From Amycolatopsis eburnea (GTDB lineage: Bacteria > Actinomycetota > Actinomycetes > Mycobacteriales > Pseudonocardiaceae), in NCBI RefSeq assembly GCF_003937945.1, contig NZ_RSEC01000036.1:248001-312000 (forward strand): a stretch of DNA of 64,000 bases, given 5' to 3'. Made by a program: the position numbers and the translations under genes. Shown here piece by piece: positions 50,460 to 59,153 of the stretch. Under the pieces are notes generated by a model, which searched no databases, was not told the origin of the DNA, and saw only the letters and a program-made list of their open reading frames with translations. Position 1 is the first letter of the stretch, and each line of letters opens with the position of its first letter.

Positions 50460-51140
50460 TTACGATCGAGTAACGTCCACGAGCCGGTACCCGACACCGC
50501 GGACCGTCTCGATGGTGCGCGTGCCGAACGGCGTGTCGATCTTGCGCCGCAGGTACCCGATGTAGACCTCGACGACGTTCTCGTCGCCGTCGTAGTGCGC
50601 GTCCCAGACGTGGTTGAGGATCTCGTTCTTCGTCAGCGCGGTTCCCGGCCGCCGCAGCAGGAACTCCAGCAACCCGAACTCCCGCGCGGTCAGCTCGATC
50701 CGCTTTTGTCCTCTGTAGACGGTACGCGCGGACGGGTCGAGCCGCAGGTCGCCCGCCTCCAGCACGGCGGGCCGGGCCGGTGCGCCGCGGCGCAGCAGCG
50801 CCCGCAGCCGGGCGATCAGCACGACGAAGGAGAACGGCTTCGACAGGTAGTCGTCGGCGCCGAGGTCGAACGCGTCGGCTTCGTCGTACTCGCCGTCCTT
50901 GGCCGTGAGCATCAGCACCGGCGTCCAGTTTTCGGCCGCCCGCAAGCGTTTCAGCACCTCGTAGCCGGACAGCTCGGGCAGCATTATGTCGAGCACGACG
51001 ACGTCGTACTCGTGCTCGGTCGCCCGCCAGAGCCCCTCGCGGCCGGTGTGGGCGACGTCGGTGGTGAAGCCCTCGGCAACCAGCCCGCGCCGCAACGTCT
51101 CCGCGAACTCGCGCTCGTCCTCCACGATCAGCAGGCGCAC
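50460..51140 (-). CDS. OmpR-family two-component response regulator
   Basis: A 226-residue regulator. The receiver domain has LLIVEDEREFAETL, phospho-Asp in DVVVLDIMLPELSGYE, and LTAKDGEYDEADAFDLGADDYLSKPF. The DNA-binding domain has ELTAREFGLLEFLLRRPG and YIGYLRRKIDTPFGTRTIETVRGVGYRL. The GTG at 51140 has GGAGGAG upstream and shares one nucleotide with the kinase stop. Confidence 0.92.
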   Translation of the reverse strand: MRLLIVEDEREFAETLRRGLVAEGFTTDVAHTGREGLWRATEHEYDVVVLDIMLPELSGYEVLKRLRAAENWTPVLMLTAKDGEYDEADAFDLGADDYLSKPFSFVVLIARLRALLRRGAPARPAVLEAGDLRLDPSARTVYRGQKRIELTAREFGLLEFLLRRPGTALTKNEILNHVWDAHYDGDENVVEVYIGYLRRKIDTPFGTRTIETVRGVGYRLVDVTRS

Positions 51141-52528
51141 TACTCCTCCTTCGGCACGGCGATCACCGGCAGCTCGATCACGAACAGCGCGCCCGGCTCG
51201 CCGGGTTCCGCGCAGCGCGCCCGGCCGCCGTGGCGGGCCGCGATGCCGGCCACGATCGGCAGGCCCAGCCCGGTGCCGCCGTGCCCGCGCTGCCGCGACG
51301 CGTCGAGCCGGACGAACCGCTCGAAGATCCGTTCCCGGTCGGCTGCCCCGACGCCGGGCCCGTCGTCGCCCACCTCGACCACGGCGAGGTCGCCGCGCAC
51401 CGCGCTGCTGACGCGGATGCGCGACCGCGCGTGCCCGCGGGCGTTGTCGACCAGGTTCCGCACCGCCCGCCGCAGCTGGGCCTCGCTGCCGTGCACCTTC
51501 GCCGGTCCGGCCCGGACTTCGACCTCCAGCGCGCTTTCGCCGCGGACGCGCTCGGCTTCGGCGCGGACGATGTCGTCGAGGTCGACCTCGGTGCGCTGCG
51601 GCCGGTCGGTGGCGTCGTCGGTGCGGGCCAGCATCAGCAGGTCGTCGACGAGCTCGCGCAGCCGCGCGGTTTCGCGGCCGATCACCGGCACCAGGTCGCC
51701 GGTGCTCTCCGGGTGCCGCCCGGAGACGTCGAGCGCGGTGCTGATCGTCGAGAGCGGCGACCGCAGCTCGTGGCTGGCGTCGGCGACGAACCGGCGTTGC
51801 GCGGCCTGCGCGGACGCCAGCCGGGACAGCATTTCGTTGAGCGTCACGGCCAGCCGGTGCACCTCGTCCCCGCCCGGCGGCAGCGGCACGCGCGCGGTGA
51901 GGTCGCGCGTCGAGATCTCCGCGACGGTCCGGCGCATCCGCTCGACCGGCCGCAGCGCCGAGCCGACCGCGCGGTACACGGCGAGGCCGGAGATGGCGAG
52001 CAGCGGCACGGCGATCAGGCCGAGCAGCAGCGTCAGCCGGGTGGACGCCTCGGTCACCGGCTCCAGCGAGCGCGCGGAGATCACCGTGAACGGCCCGCCC
52101 GGCCCGTTCACCTCCTGCGACACCACACGGTAGTCGTCGCTGTCGCCGTTCAGCCCGAGCGGGAGCGTCTCGATGGTCTCGAACCCGACGACCGGCCGCG
52201 CGGCGGTCAGCGGCGGGTGCCCGACGATCGCGGGGTCGCTCGCGATCGGCACGCCCCGCGCGTCCAGCACCTGCGTGACGGCTTCGGTGTCCCCGGTGCT
52301 GGCGACGTCGCTCGCGCTGAGGTCGCGCGCGCCTTCGCGGACGAGCTGGATGGCGACCTGGCGGCCGGTGCTGCGGGCACTCTCGGTGACGCTGCGGTCG
52401 AGCGACTCCTCCAGCAGCAGCACGACGACCACCCCCGCGGCGGCGATGGCCAGCGCGAGCGCGAACACCGCCACGGCGGTGGTGCGCATCCGGACCCCGG
52501 TCGCGGCGATCACCCTGCCCAGCTTCAC
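51140..52528 (-). CDS. Sensor histidine kinase
   Basis: A 462-residue membrane kinase. Two membrane helices (TAVAVFALALAIAAAGVVVVLL and LLLGLIAVPLLAISGLAVYRAV) flank an extracellular sensor of about 150 residues. HAMP follows, then HisKA with the phospho-His in ADASHELRSPLS, then the ATPase N-box (NLVDNARGH), DDGPGVG and GTGLGL. The GTG at 52528 lies 6 nt after TACGCT with no ribosome site, a leaderless pattern. Signal unknown. Operon with the response regulator. Confidence 0.9.
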   Translation of the reverse strand: MKLGRVIAATGVRMRTTAVAVFALALAIAAAGVVVVLLLEESLDRSVTESARSTGRQVAIQLVREGARDLSASDVASTGDTEAVTQVLDARGVPIASDPAIVGHPPLTAARPVVGFETIETLPLGLNGDSDDYRVVSQEVNGPGGPFTVISARSLEPVTEASTRLTLLLGLIAVPLLAISGLAVYRAVGSALRPVERMRRTVAEISTRDLTARVPLPPGGDEVHRLAVTLNEMLSRLASAQAAQRRFVADASHELRSPLSTISTALDVSGRHPESTGDLVPVIGRETARLRELVDDLLMLARTDDATDRPQRTEVDLDDIVRAEAERVRGESALEVEVRAGPAKVHGSEAQLRRAVRNLVDNARGHARSRIRVSSAVRGDLAVVEVGDDGPGVGAADRERIFERFVRLDASRQRGHGGTGLGLPIVAGIAARHGGRARCAEPGEPGALFVIELPVIAVPKEE

Positions 52529-52616
52529 CAACGCAGCGTAACCGCGGACCGCCGACCACCGCGGTTCCGCCGCGGTCACGTCCACCACGTCACCGCCCCA
52601 CCCCGCGCCCCGACCA

Positions 52617-52695
52617 CCCCAATGTGGCGTTGGGTGCGTCCAACGCACCCAATGTGGCGTTCGGTGCGTCCAACGCACCGAACGCCACATTGGGG
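52617..52695. repeat. Dispersed inverted repeat, CAATGTGGCGTT family, copy 2
   Basis: The ends form a perfect 15-bp inverted repeat (CCCCAATGTGGCGTT at 52617-52631, complement at 52681-52695). Internal GGTGCGTCCAACGCACC palindromic units separate tandem copies. It is the same family as 1381-1467 and lies between gatD and the histidine kinase gene. Confidence 0.8.
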
Positions 52696-52717
52696 CGCTT
52701 GTCAGGGGGCACTTCGG

Positions 52718-53422
52718 TCACCGCCGGCGTCGGGTGGTGGTGAGGCGTTCCGTGCGCAGGCGGTCGACCTCCGGCAGGTCCAGCGGGGGCAGCGGGTGGC
52801 CCGCCACCCAGCTCAGCAGCAGGTCCGCCAGCTCCGGGTTGCGGGCCAGCGCCGGGCCGTGCAGGTACGTGCCGATGACCCGGTCGGTCACCGCGCCTTC
52901 GGTGCCGTCGCCGTTGCCCGTGCCGCGCACGACCGTCCCGAGCGGCTCGCTGTCCGCGCCGAGCTTGCTGACGCCCAGGTGGTTCTCGAAGCCGGTGAGC
53001 GGTTCCGGGAGCAGCCCGGACGACGTCGCGACCAGCTCGGCCACCGCGCGCCGCTCGCCGGGTTCCGTGCTGACGTCGAGGAGGCCGAGGCCGTCGTGGT
53101 CGACGCCGTCGAGGCCGCGGAAGCGGGTGCCGAGCACCTGCAGGCCCGCGCAGACGCCGAACACCACCGCCCCGCGCGAGCGCGACCGCCAGTGCTTGCG
53201 CAGGTGGGCGGCGGCCAGCGCCTGGGCGCCGTCTTCGCCGCCGCCGAGCAGGTACAGGTCCAAAGTGGACGGGACCGGCTCGCCCAGCCCGACCGGCACC
53301 ACCTCGGCGTCCAGTCCGCGCCAGCGCAGCCGGCGGCAGAGCACCTGCGCGTTGCCGGTGTCGCCGTACGTGCCCAGCACCTCGGGCAGCAACAGTCCGA
53401 TGTGGACGACCGACTCAGCCAT
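52718..53422 (-). CDS. gatD: Lipid II isoglutaminyl synthase, glutamine amidotransferase subunit GatD
   Basis: A 234-residue class I glutamine amidotransferase: LLLPEVLGTYGDTGNAQVL at the N-terminus, the nucleophile Cys in GAVVFGVCAGLQVLG, and the catalytic His in IGTYLHGP. It supplies ammonia to MurT for amidation of D-glutamate in lipid II. It overlaps the murT stop by 8 bp. Confidence 0.94.
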   Translation of the reverse strand: MAESVVHIGLLLPEVLGTYGDTGNAQVLCRRLRWRGLDAEVVPVGLGEPVPSTLDLYLLGGGEDGAQALAAAHLRKHWRSRSRGAVVFGVCAGLQVLGTRFRGLDGVDHDGLGLLDVSTEPGERRAVAELVATSSGLLPEPLTGFENHLGVSKLGADSEPLGTVVRGTGNGDGTEGAVTDRVIGTYLHGPALARNPELADLLLSWVAGHPLPPLDLPEVDRLRTERLTTTRRRR

Positions 53423-54644
53423 CGGGCAGCCGTCCGACCAGGTCCCGGAACGCCGTGTAGTTGGCGACCAGCTCGACGCCGCCGGGCGGGAGGCCGTCGA
53501 TCGCGGCGACCGGGTCCGGCTCGGTCCAGTGCGCGACTTCGGCGTAGCAGAGCCGGACGGCGAGATCGGCGGCGCGCTCGCCGGTCACGACGACCTGGCG
53601 CCCGCGCAGCCGCTCGAAGTGCACGTCCCAGAGCCAGGACAGGTCCCGCCCGTCGGCTTCCTGCGCGTTCACCGCGACGATCACCGGCGTGTCCTCGTCC
53701 AGCACGCGCAGCGTTTCGACCCAGCCGGCCGGGTTCTTCGCCAGCATCAGCCGCACGAAGTGCCGGGACCGGCGGATCGTGCGGTAGCGGCCGCCGATGT
53801 CGGAGATGGTGCGCAGCCGGGCGGCCGCGGTGTGCGGTGGCACGCCGAGCCGGTGCGCGGCGGCCAGCGCGAGCGCCGCGTTGGCCCGGTTCGCGTCCCC
53901 CGGCAGCCGCAGGTCGAGGTCGACCTGGCGGCCACCGGGCGTGCGGACGAGGTCGCCCTCGAGGGTCCAGCCGGGCTCCGGGCGGGCCAGCCCGCAGCCG
54001 CAGCTCCAGTCCTTGCCCTGGAACCCGACGAGACCGTCGCAGCGCGGGCACGCCGTCGAGTCGCCGGTCCAGCGCCGTCCGGTGCTCACCCACACCGGCC
54101 GCGCGGCCGCCTTCGCCGCGGACGTCACGAGGACGTCGTCGCAATTCGCGACGACCACCGTGCCCGGCAGCCCCGCCAGCGCGGCCCGCAGGTCGCGCTC
54201 GGTGGCGCGGACCTCGCCGACGCGGTCGAGCTGGTCGCGGCTGAGGTTCAGCAGCACGACCACGGCGGGCTGGAGCTGCCCGGCCACCCACGGCACGTGG
54301 GCCTCGTCGACTTCGAGGACCGCGTAGGGCGCGTCCGGGCGGGCGGCCAGCGCGGCGAGGACGCCGTCGGGCATGTTCGAGCCGTCGCTGTTGGCGGCGA
54401 CCTCGGCCAGCGCCTCGAGTGCGCGGGTGAGCATGAGCGACGTCGTCGTCTTGCCGTTGGTGCCGGTGACCAGCACGACGGTCCGCTCCCGCCCGAGCCG
54501 GCGCAGCGCCCGCGGGTCGAGGGCGAGCGTGACGCGGCCGCCGATCATGCCGCCGCGGCCGAGCCCGGAGCTGCGGGACAGCCAGGCGGTCAGCCGGCCG
54601 GCGGCCACGGACGCGCGGGTGCGGAGGGGGTTTCGGGCGGTCAT
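53415..54644 (-). CDS. murT: Lipid II isoglutaminyl synthase, MurT subunit
   Basis: A 409-residue Mur-ligase homologue. The P-loop is VTGTNGKTTTS, followed by NSDGSNMPDGV and LEVDEAHVP. A four-cysteine zinc ribbon (CPRCDGL...CGCG) interrupts the central domain, as in known MurT. With GatD it amidates the alpha-carboxyl of D-Glu in the peptidoglycan precursor, needed for 3-3 and 4-3 cross-linking. The operon is murT-gatD. Confidence 0.94.
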   Translation of the reverse strand: MTARNPLRTRASVAAGRLTAWLSRSSGLGRGGMIGGRVTLALDPRALRRLGRERTVVLVTGTNGKTTTSLMLTRALEALAEVAANSDGSNMPDGVLAALAARPDAPYAVLEVDEAHVPWVAGQLQPAVVVLLNLSRDQLDRVGEVRATERDLRAALAGLPGTVVVANCDDVLVTSAAKAAARPVWVSTGRRWTGDSTACPRCDGLVGFQGKDWSCGCGLARPEPGWTLEGDLVRTPGGRQVDLDLRLPGDANRANAALALAAAHRLGVPPHTAAARLRTISDIGGRYRTIRRSRHFVRLMLAKNPAGWVETLRVLDEDTPVIVAVNAQEADGRDLSWLWDVHFERLRGRQVVVTGERAADLAVRLCYAEVAHWTEPDPVAAIDGLPPGGVELVANYTAFRDLVGRLPDG

Positions 54645-54702
54645 CGGTGCGGATGGTGCCCCGCGGGCGCTGTGAGTTCCCTGAGTCCGTGGCCCGCGTC
54701 TC

Positions 54703-55611
54703 TCAGAGCGTGACGACGACCTTGCCGTGCACGTGCCGCCCGGCCTGCAGCTCGACCGCGTCGCGGATCTTCTCGACCGGGAAGACGGCGGCGACGGGCA
54801 CGGTCAGCTCGCCGGCCGCGATCGCGGCGGTGATCCGCGCGAGCGCGCCCGGTTCCGCGTCGGCACCGCCGGTGGCGCGCACCCCGCCGGGCGGGGTGGG
54901 GCCCGCGGCGATGGTGGAGATCCGCTCGGGCGGCACGCCGAGGGCCAGCGCGGCCTCGGCCGTTTCGGTGCCGAACAGGTCCGTCGCCGCGGTGATGCCG
55001 CGGTCCCGGACCCGGTCGGCCAGTCCGGGGCCGTAGGCGACCGGCTCGGCGCCGAGTTCGCGCAGGAAGCCGGACGTGCTCTCCGACGCGGTGCCGATGA
55101 CGGTGGCACCCGCGAGCTTCGCGAGCTGGACGGCGAAGATGCCCACGCCACCCGCGGCCCCGCCGATCAGGACGGTGTCGCCGGCGCGCAGGCCGATCGC
55201 CGCCAGCGCCGCGGCCGCCGACGACCCGGCCACCGGGAGCGTGCTCGCGACCTCGTCGCTGACCCCGTCCGGCGTGGCGAACAGGGCGTCCGACTCCTCG
55301 ATGACGACGAAGTCGGCGACGGCCCGTCCGAGCGCGCCGCCGTGGACGCGGTCGCCCGCGGCGAACTTCGTGACGCCGGGCCCGACCTCGTCGACGACGC
55401 CGGCGAAGTCGTACCCGAAGCCGGACGGCAGCGTGATCCCGAACTGCGCGGCCGCCTCGGGCCGGGCGGCGAGGCCCCAGTCCATCGGGTTCAGCCCGGC
55501 CGCGGTGACGCGCACGCGCACCTCGCCCGGCCCGGCGTGCGGTTCGGGCACCTCACGCAGCTCCAGGACTTCGGGACCACCGAACTTCTCGTAGACGACG
55601 GCTCGGCTCAT
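54703..55611 (-). CDS. NADP-dependent MDR oxidoreductase
   Basis: A 302-residue zinc-independent medium-chain reductase: VTAAGLNPMDWGL, GFGYDFAGVVDEVGPGV, and the nucleotide loop LIGGAAGGVGIFAVQLAKLAG. It resembles quinone/enone reductases. The ATG at 55611 has GGAGG upstream. It is divergent from a TetR regulator with an inverted repeat between them, so induction by a TetR ligand is likely. Confidence 0.86.
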   Translation of the reverse strand: MSRAVVYEKFGGPEVLELREVPEPHAGPGEVRVRVTAAGLNPMDWGLAARPEAAAQFGITLPSGFGYDFAGVVDEVGPGVTKFAAGDRVHGGALGRAVADFVVIEESDALFATPDGVSDEVASTLPVAGSSAAAALAAIGLRAGDTVLIGGAAGGVGIFAVQLAKLAGATVIGTASESTSGFLRELGAEPVAYGPGLADRVRDRGITAATDLFGTETAEAALALGVPPERISTIAAGPTPPGGVRATGGADAEPGALARITAAIAAGELTVPVAAVFPVEKIRDAVELQAGRHVHGKVVVTL

Positions 55612-55635
55612 GACGACCTCCAGTGCAGTGATGAG

Positions 55636-55690
55636 ACTTGGTCCCATCACCGTACACCGATGACGGGACCAAGTGCCGTAAACTGGTCCC
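55636..55690. promoter_or_regulatory. TetR operator with a third half-site and leaderless promoter
   Basis: ACTTGGTCCC (55636-55645) and GGGACCAAGT (55665-55674) form perfect 10-bp arms. A third half-site ACTGGTCCC (55682-55690) abuts the TetR ATG. TAAACT (55679-55684), 6 nt before that ATG, is a likely -10 of a leaderless transcript, so bound TetR would cover its own promoter. Confidence 0.7.
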
Positions 55691-56266
55691 ATGGCCCGCT
55701 GGCAACCGAACGCCCCGGAGCGGCTGAGCAAGGCCGCCCTCGAGCTGTTCGCCGAGCGCGGCTACGAGAACACGACGGTGATCGACATCGCCGAGCGCGC
55801 CGGGCTGACGAAGAGCACCTTCTTCCGGCACTTCCAGGACAAGCGGGAAGTGCTCTTCGGCAGCGGCACGCTGGCCGGCCTGATCACCGAGGCGGTCGCC
55901 GCGGCGCCGGAAGCCGCGGGCCCGCTCGAGGCCGTGACGGCGGCGATGGACGCGGTCGGCCAAGCCGCCTTCACGCCCGAACGCCGTGAGTTCGGCACCC
56001 TCCGGCGCGCGGTGATCGACGCCAACCCGGAACTGCGCGAGCGCGAAGCACTGAAGGGCCTGGCGCTCACGGCGGCGCTGGCCGACGCGCTCGAGCGGCG
56101 CGGCATCCCCGGCCTGACCGCGCGCGTCGCCGCGGAACTCGGCGCGCTCGCGATGACGCTCGCCCACGAGCGCTGGAGCGACGGCGGCGACTTCGGCGAA
56201 TGCGCACGGCAGGCCCTCGCCGAAGTGCTGGCGGCCGTTCCGGCATTCGCGGCAATTCCACGCTGA
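55691..56266 (+). CDS. TetR-family transcriptional regulator
   Basis: A 191-residue regulator with the helix-turn-helix LSKAALELFAERGYENTTVIDIAERAGLTKSTFFRHFQDKREVLF. The C-terminal domain is Ala-rich and unassigned. It probably represses itself and the divergent MDR oxidoreductase through the 55636-55690 element. The start directly follows that operator with no ribosome site. Confidence 0.88.
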   Translation: MARWQPNAPERLSKAALELFAERGYENTTVIDIAERAGLTKSTFFRHFQDKREVLFGSGTLAGLITEAVAAAPEAAGPLEAVTAAMDAVGQAAFTPERREFGTLRRAVIDANPELREREALKGLALTAALADALERRGIPGLTARVAAELGALAMTLAHERWSDGGDFGECARQALAEVLAAVPAFAAIPR

Positions 56267-56276
56267 CCCCGCGCGA

Positions 56277-56310
56277 TTCAGGTCCGTGAATGCACATTCA
56301 CGGACCTGAA
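56277..56310. terminator. Near-perfect 34-bp palindrome after the TetR gene
   Basis: Arms of 16 bp (56277-56292 and 56295-56310) around the core GTGAATG-CA-CATTCAC form a tight hairpin 11 nt after the stop. The following 56311-56539 is relatively AT-rich (for example near 56365-56465), shows no gene, and probably carries the IclR promoter. Confidence 0.75.
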
Positions 56311-56539
56311 CGACAACGTTGTCGAACGGGTCGATCGCGGCTGGTCAAGGTCCCACAACCGCCATAGGTAGGAAACTTAACCATCGGAGGTTGTACCTAT
56401 TAGCATCCACAACTACCCGCATTTTTCCTGAGACGTTTCAAGATCTTCCGTACATACATCGGAGGTGTTACCGTCCAAACCCACCCAGCGGAAAGCCTTG
56501 CCGCTGAGCGGAAACCGGGAACGTCCAACGGAGGGCAAC

Positions 56540-57322
56540 GTGGGACCGGAGCGCGGGCTGGAGAACAGCGGAACTCTCGAACGCGGACTCGCGGTGCTGG
56601 AGCACGTGGGCCGGCACCAGGAGATTTCCACCAATGCGATCGCGCGGCAACTGGGGCTTTCCCGCAGTGCCGCGTACCGGATCGTCGGCACCTTGAAGAA
56701 CCTCGAGTACCTCGAAGCCGACCAGATCACCGGCCGGGTGCGGCTCGGCACGCGGCTGGTCGAGCTCGGCGCCCGCGCGATGGCGGCGACCGACCTGCAC
56801 CGCTGCGCGCCGCGGTACCTCGCGTCGCTGGCGGAGCGCTCGGGCGAGACGACCTACCTGGCCGTGCCGGACAACGACACCATGGTCTACGTCGCCACCG
56901 AACGCAGCGCCAGCGCCGTGACGCTCGCCTGCCGCCTCGGCACGCGGCGCCCGCAGCACGCGACGTCGCTCGGGAAGGCGTGGCTCGCCGCGCTGCCGGA
57001 GGTCGACCGCGCCGAGCGCGTGCGCCGGATGAAGCTGGATTCGCTGACCCTCAAGACGATCATCGACCCGCACCGCCTCCTCGACGAGCTCGCGCGGACG
57101 AGCCGGCGCGGCTGGGCGATCGACGAGGTGGAGAACGAGCCGGACGTCGGCTGCGTCGCGGCCGCGGTCCGCGACCACTCGGGACGGCCGATCGCGGCGA
57201 TCAGCATCGCCGGCCCGGCCCCGCGGGTGCTGCGCCGCCTCGACGAACTCGGCGCGTCGGTGGCGGGCACGGCGGCGGCGTTGTCGCTGCGGCTCGGTTT
57301 CGTGCGGAGCCGGCCCGCCTGA
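56540..57322 (+). CDS. IclR-family transcriptional regulator
   Basis: A 260-residue regulator. The N-terminal helix-turn-helix is ISTNAIARQLGLSRSAAYRIVGTLKNLEYL. The C-terminal effector domain has LAERSGETTYLAV, HATSLGKAWLAALPE, GWAIDEVENEPDVGCVAAAV and GRPIAAISIAGPA. The GTG at 56540 has GGAGGG 4 nt upstream. An imperfect CAGCGG/CCGCTG dyad just upstream may be its own operator. It probably controls the lactate permease gene that follows. Confidence 0.87.
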   Translation: MGPERGLENSGTLERGLAVLEHVGRHQEISTNAIARQLGLSRSAAYRIVGTLKNLEYLEADQITGRVRLGTRLVELGARAMAATDLHRCAPRYLASLAERSGETTYLAVPDNDTMVYVATERSASAVTLACRLGTRRPQHATSLGKAWLAALPEVDRAERVRRMKLDSLTLKTIIDPHRLLDELARTSRRGWAIDEVENEPDVGCVAAAVRDHSGRPIAAISIAGPAPRVLRRLDELGASVAGTAAALSLRLGFVRSRPA

Positions 57323-57359
57323 CCCGGCCGCACGGCCCGCGTTTCGCACCCCGCCCAGT

Positions 57360-57412
57360 GTCTTGAATGAGTCATTCAGGTCACCGGAGGTCCTGAATGA
57401 CTCATTCAAGAC
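57360..57412. repeat. Dispersed inverted repeat, GAATGAGTCATTC family, copy 2
   Basis: Perfect 21-bp arms (57360-57380 and 57392-57412) are identical to those of copy 1 at 7861-7913; only the 11-nt loop differs. It lies between the IclR gene and the lactate permease gene. Confidence 0.85.
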
Positions 57413-57463
57413 CACCCGGCCAACCCCTGAGCGCTTTCCCACCACCCGGCGAAGGAGCCGACC

Positions 57464-59143
57464 GTGACCTGGATCCAGGACTACCAGCCGGCGGGCGGGC
57501 TGTGGGTGTCCGCGCTGCTCGCGGCGCTGCCGATCGTCGTACTGCTCGTCGCGCTCGGTGTCGTCCGCTTCTCCGCGCACCTCTCCGCCGCGCTCGCGCT
57601 GGTCACCGCGCTCGGTGTCGCGCTGCTGCTGTACCGGATGCCGGCCGCGCTCGCGTTCGACTCCGCGGCCATGGGGGTGGTGTTCGGCGTGTGGTCGGTG
57701 GCCTGGATCGCGTTCCACGCCGTGTACTTCCACAACGTCACCGTCGCCACCGGCCGGTTCGACAGCATCAAGCGCGTGCTCGCCGGGTTCAGCGAAGACC
57801 GGCGGCTCCAGGCGCTGCTGATCGCGTTCGCCTTCGGTGCGCTGCTCGAAGGCGTCGCGGGTGGCGGGTCGCCGATCGCGATCACCGCCGCGATGATGGC
57901 CGCGCTGGGGTTCCCGCCGGTGAAGGCCGTCGTGCTGGCGTTGCTGGCGAACACCGCGCCGGTCGCGTTCGGCGGGCTCGGCAACCCGCTGATCGTGCTG
58001 GGGCGGCTCACCGCGCCGATCATGCACCTCAAGCAGGACCAGGCGACCGAGCTGTTCTCGGCGATGGTCGGGCGGCAGGTTCCGGTGCTGGCGCTGATCA
58101 TCCCGGCGTTCCTGGTCGTGGTCCTGGCCGGTTGGAAGCGCATGCTCGAGGTGTGGCCCGCCGTGCTGACCGCCGGGCTCGCGTTCGCGGCCATGCAGTT
58201 CGTCGCGTCCAACTACATCAGCGCCAGCCTCGTCGACGTCCTCGCCGCGCTCACCGCGATGGCGGCCCTGTGGGTCCTGACGCGGTTCTGGCAACCCGCG
58301 ACCGTGTGGCGGTTCGACGGTGAAGAAAGCGCTGTCTCGACCACCGCGAAATCCGATCGGCGCGCGTTCTACGCGTGGATGCCTTACATCATCCTGATCC
58401 TGGCGATCTTCCTGTCGCGGATCGGCACGATCTTCAAGAACCTCCCCGCGTGGCTGGACCTGACGAAGCTGCTGCACAAGGCGGACTGGATCTTCGCGTG
58501 GCCGGGGCTGCACAACCACGTCGTCCAGCACCCGCCGATCACCGCGAAGAACACGCCCTACGCGGCGACGTTGACGGTGGACTTCCTGTTCTCGCCGGGC
58601 ACGGTGGCGCTGATCGCCGCGGTCATCTCCGGCTTCGCGATGGGCGCGGGGCCGGGGCTGCTGCTCAAGACGTACCGGCGGACGCTGGTCCAGATGCGCT
58701 GGGCGCTCGCGACGATCTTCATGATCCTGGCCATCGCGTTCGTGATGAACTACTCCGGCGCGACGCAGACGCTCGGCCTGGCACTGGCGACGACCGGCGC
58801 GGTCTTCCCGCTGTTCTCGGCCTACATCGGCTGGCTGGGCGTGTTCCTGACCGGCTCGGACGCGTCGACGAACAGCCTGTTCGGCCCGATGCAGGTGATC
58901 TCGGCCCAGCAGCTGAACCTGAACCCGATCCTCGCGGGCGCGACCAACACGTCCGGCGGCGTGATGGGCAAGATGATCTCGCCGCAGAACCTCTCGATCG
59001 GCGCGACGGCGATCGGCCAGAGCGGCAAGGAGGGCTCACTGCTGCGGCAGACGTTCCTGTGGTCCCTGCTGCTGACGGCCGTCGTCGGCGTGATCTCCCT
59101 CCTGCAGGCGACGATCCTGACGGCGCTGATCCCGTCGCCCTAG
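57464..59143 (+). CDS. lldP: L-lactate permease
   Basis: A 559-residue lactate permease (LctP family) with about 12-14 membrane segments. Signatures are FGALLEGVAGGGSPIAITAAMM, PVAFGGLGNPL and the C-terminal FLTGSDASTNSLFGPMQ with NTSGGVMGKMISPQNL. It imports L-lactate or glycolate with protons. The GTG at 57464 has AAGGAG upstream. IclR upstream is the probable regulator. Confidence 0.93.
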   Translation: MTWIQDYQPAGGLWVSALLAALPIVVLLVALGVVRFSAHLSAALALVTALGVALLLYRMPAALAFDSAAMGVVFGVWSVAWIAFHAVYFHNVTVATGRFDSIKRVLAGFSEDRRLQALLIAFAFGALLEGVAGGGSPIAITAAMMAALGFPPVKAVVLALLANTAPVAFGGLGNPLIVLGRLTAPIMHLKQDQATELFSAMVGRQVPVLALIIPAFLVVVLAGWKRMLEVWPAVLTAGLAFAAMQFVASNYISASLVDVLAALTAMAALWVLTRFWQPATVWRFDGEESAVSTTAKSDRRAFYAWMPYIILILAIFLSRIGTIFKNLPAWLDLTKLLHKADWIFAWPGLHNHVVQHPPITAKNTPYAATLTVDFLFSPGTVALIAAVISGFAMGAGPGLLLKTYRRTLVQMRWALATIFMILAIAFVMNYSGATQTLGLALATTGAVFPLFSAYIGWLGVFLTGSDASTNSLFGPMQVISAQQLNLNPILAGATNTSGGVMGKMISPQNLSIGATAIGQSGKEGSLLRQTFLWSLLLTAVVGVISLLQATILTALIPSP

Positions 59144-59153
59144 GCTGGGCGGC

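Noticed and set aside
7861..57412. CRISPR array
   Set aside because: Repeats are isolated inverted pairs far apart, not regularly spaced direct repeats with spacers, and no cas genes are present.
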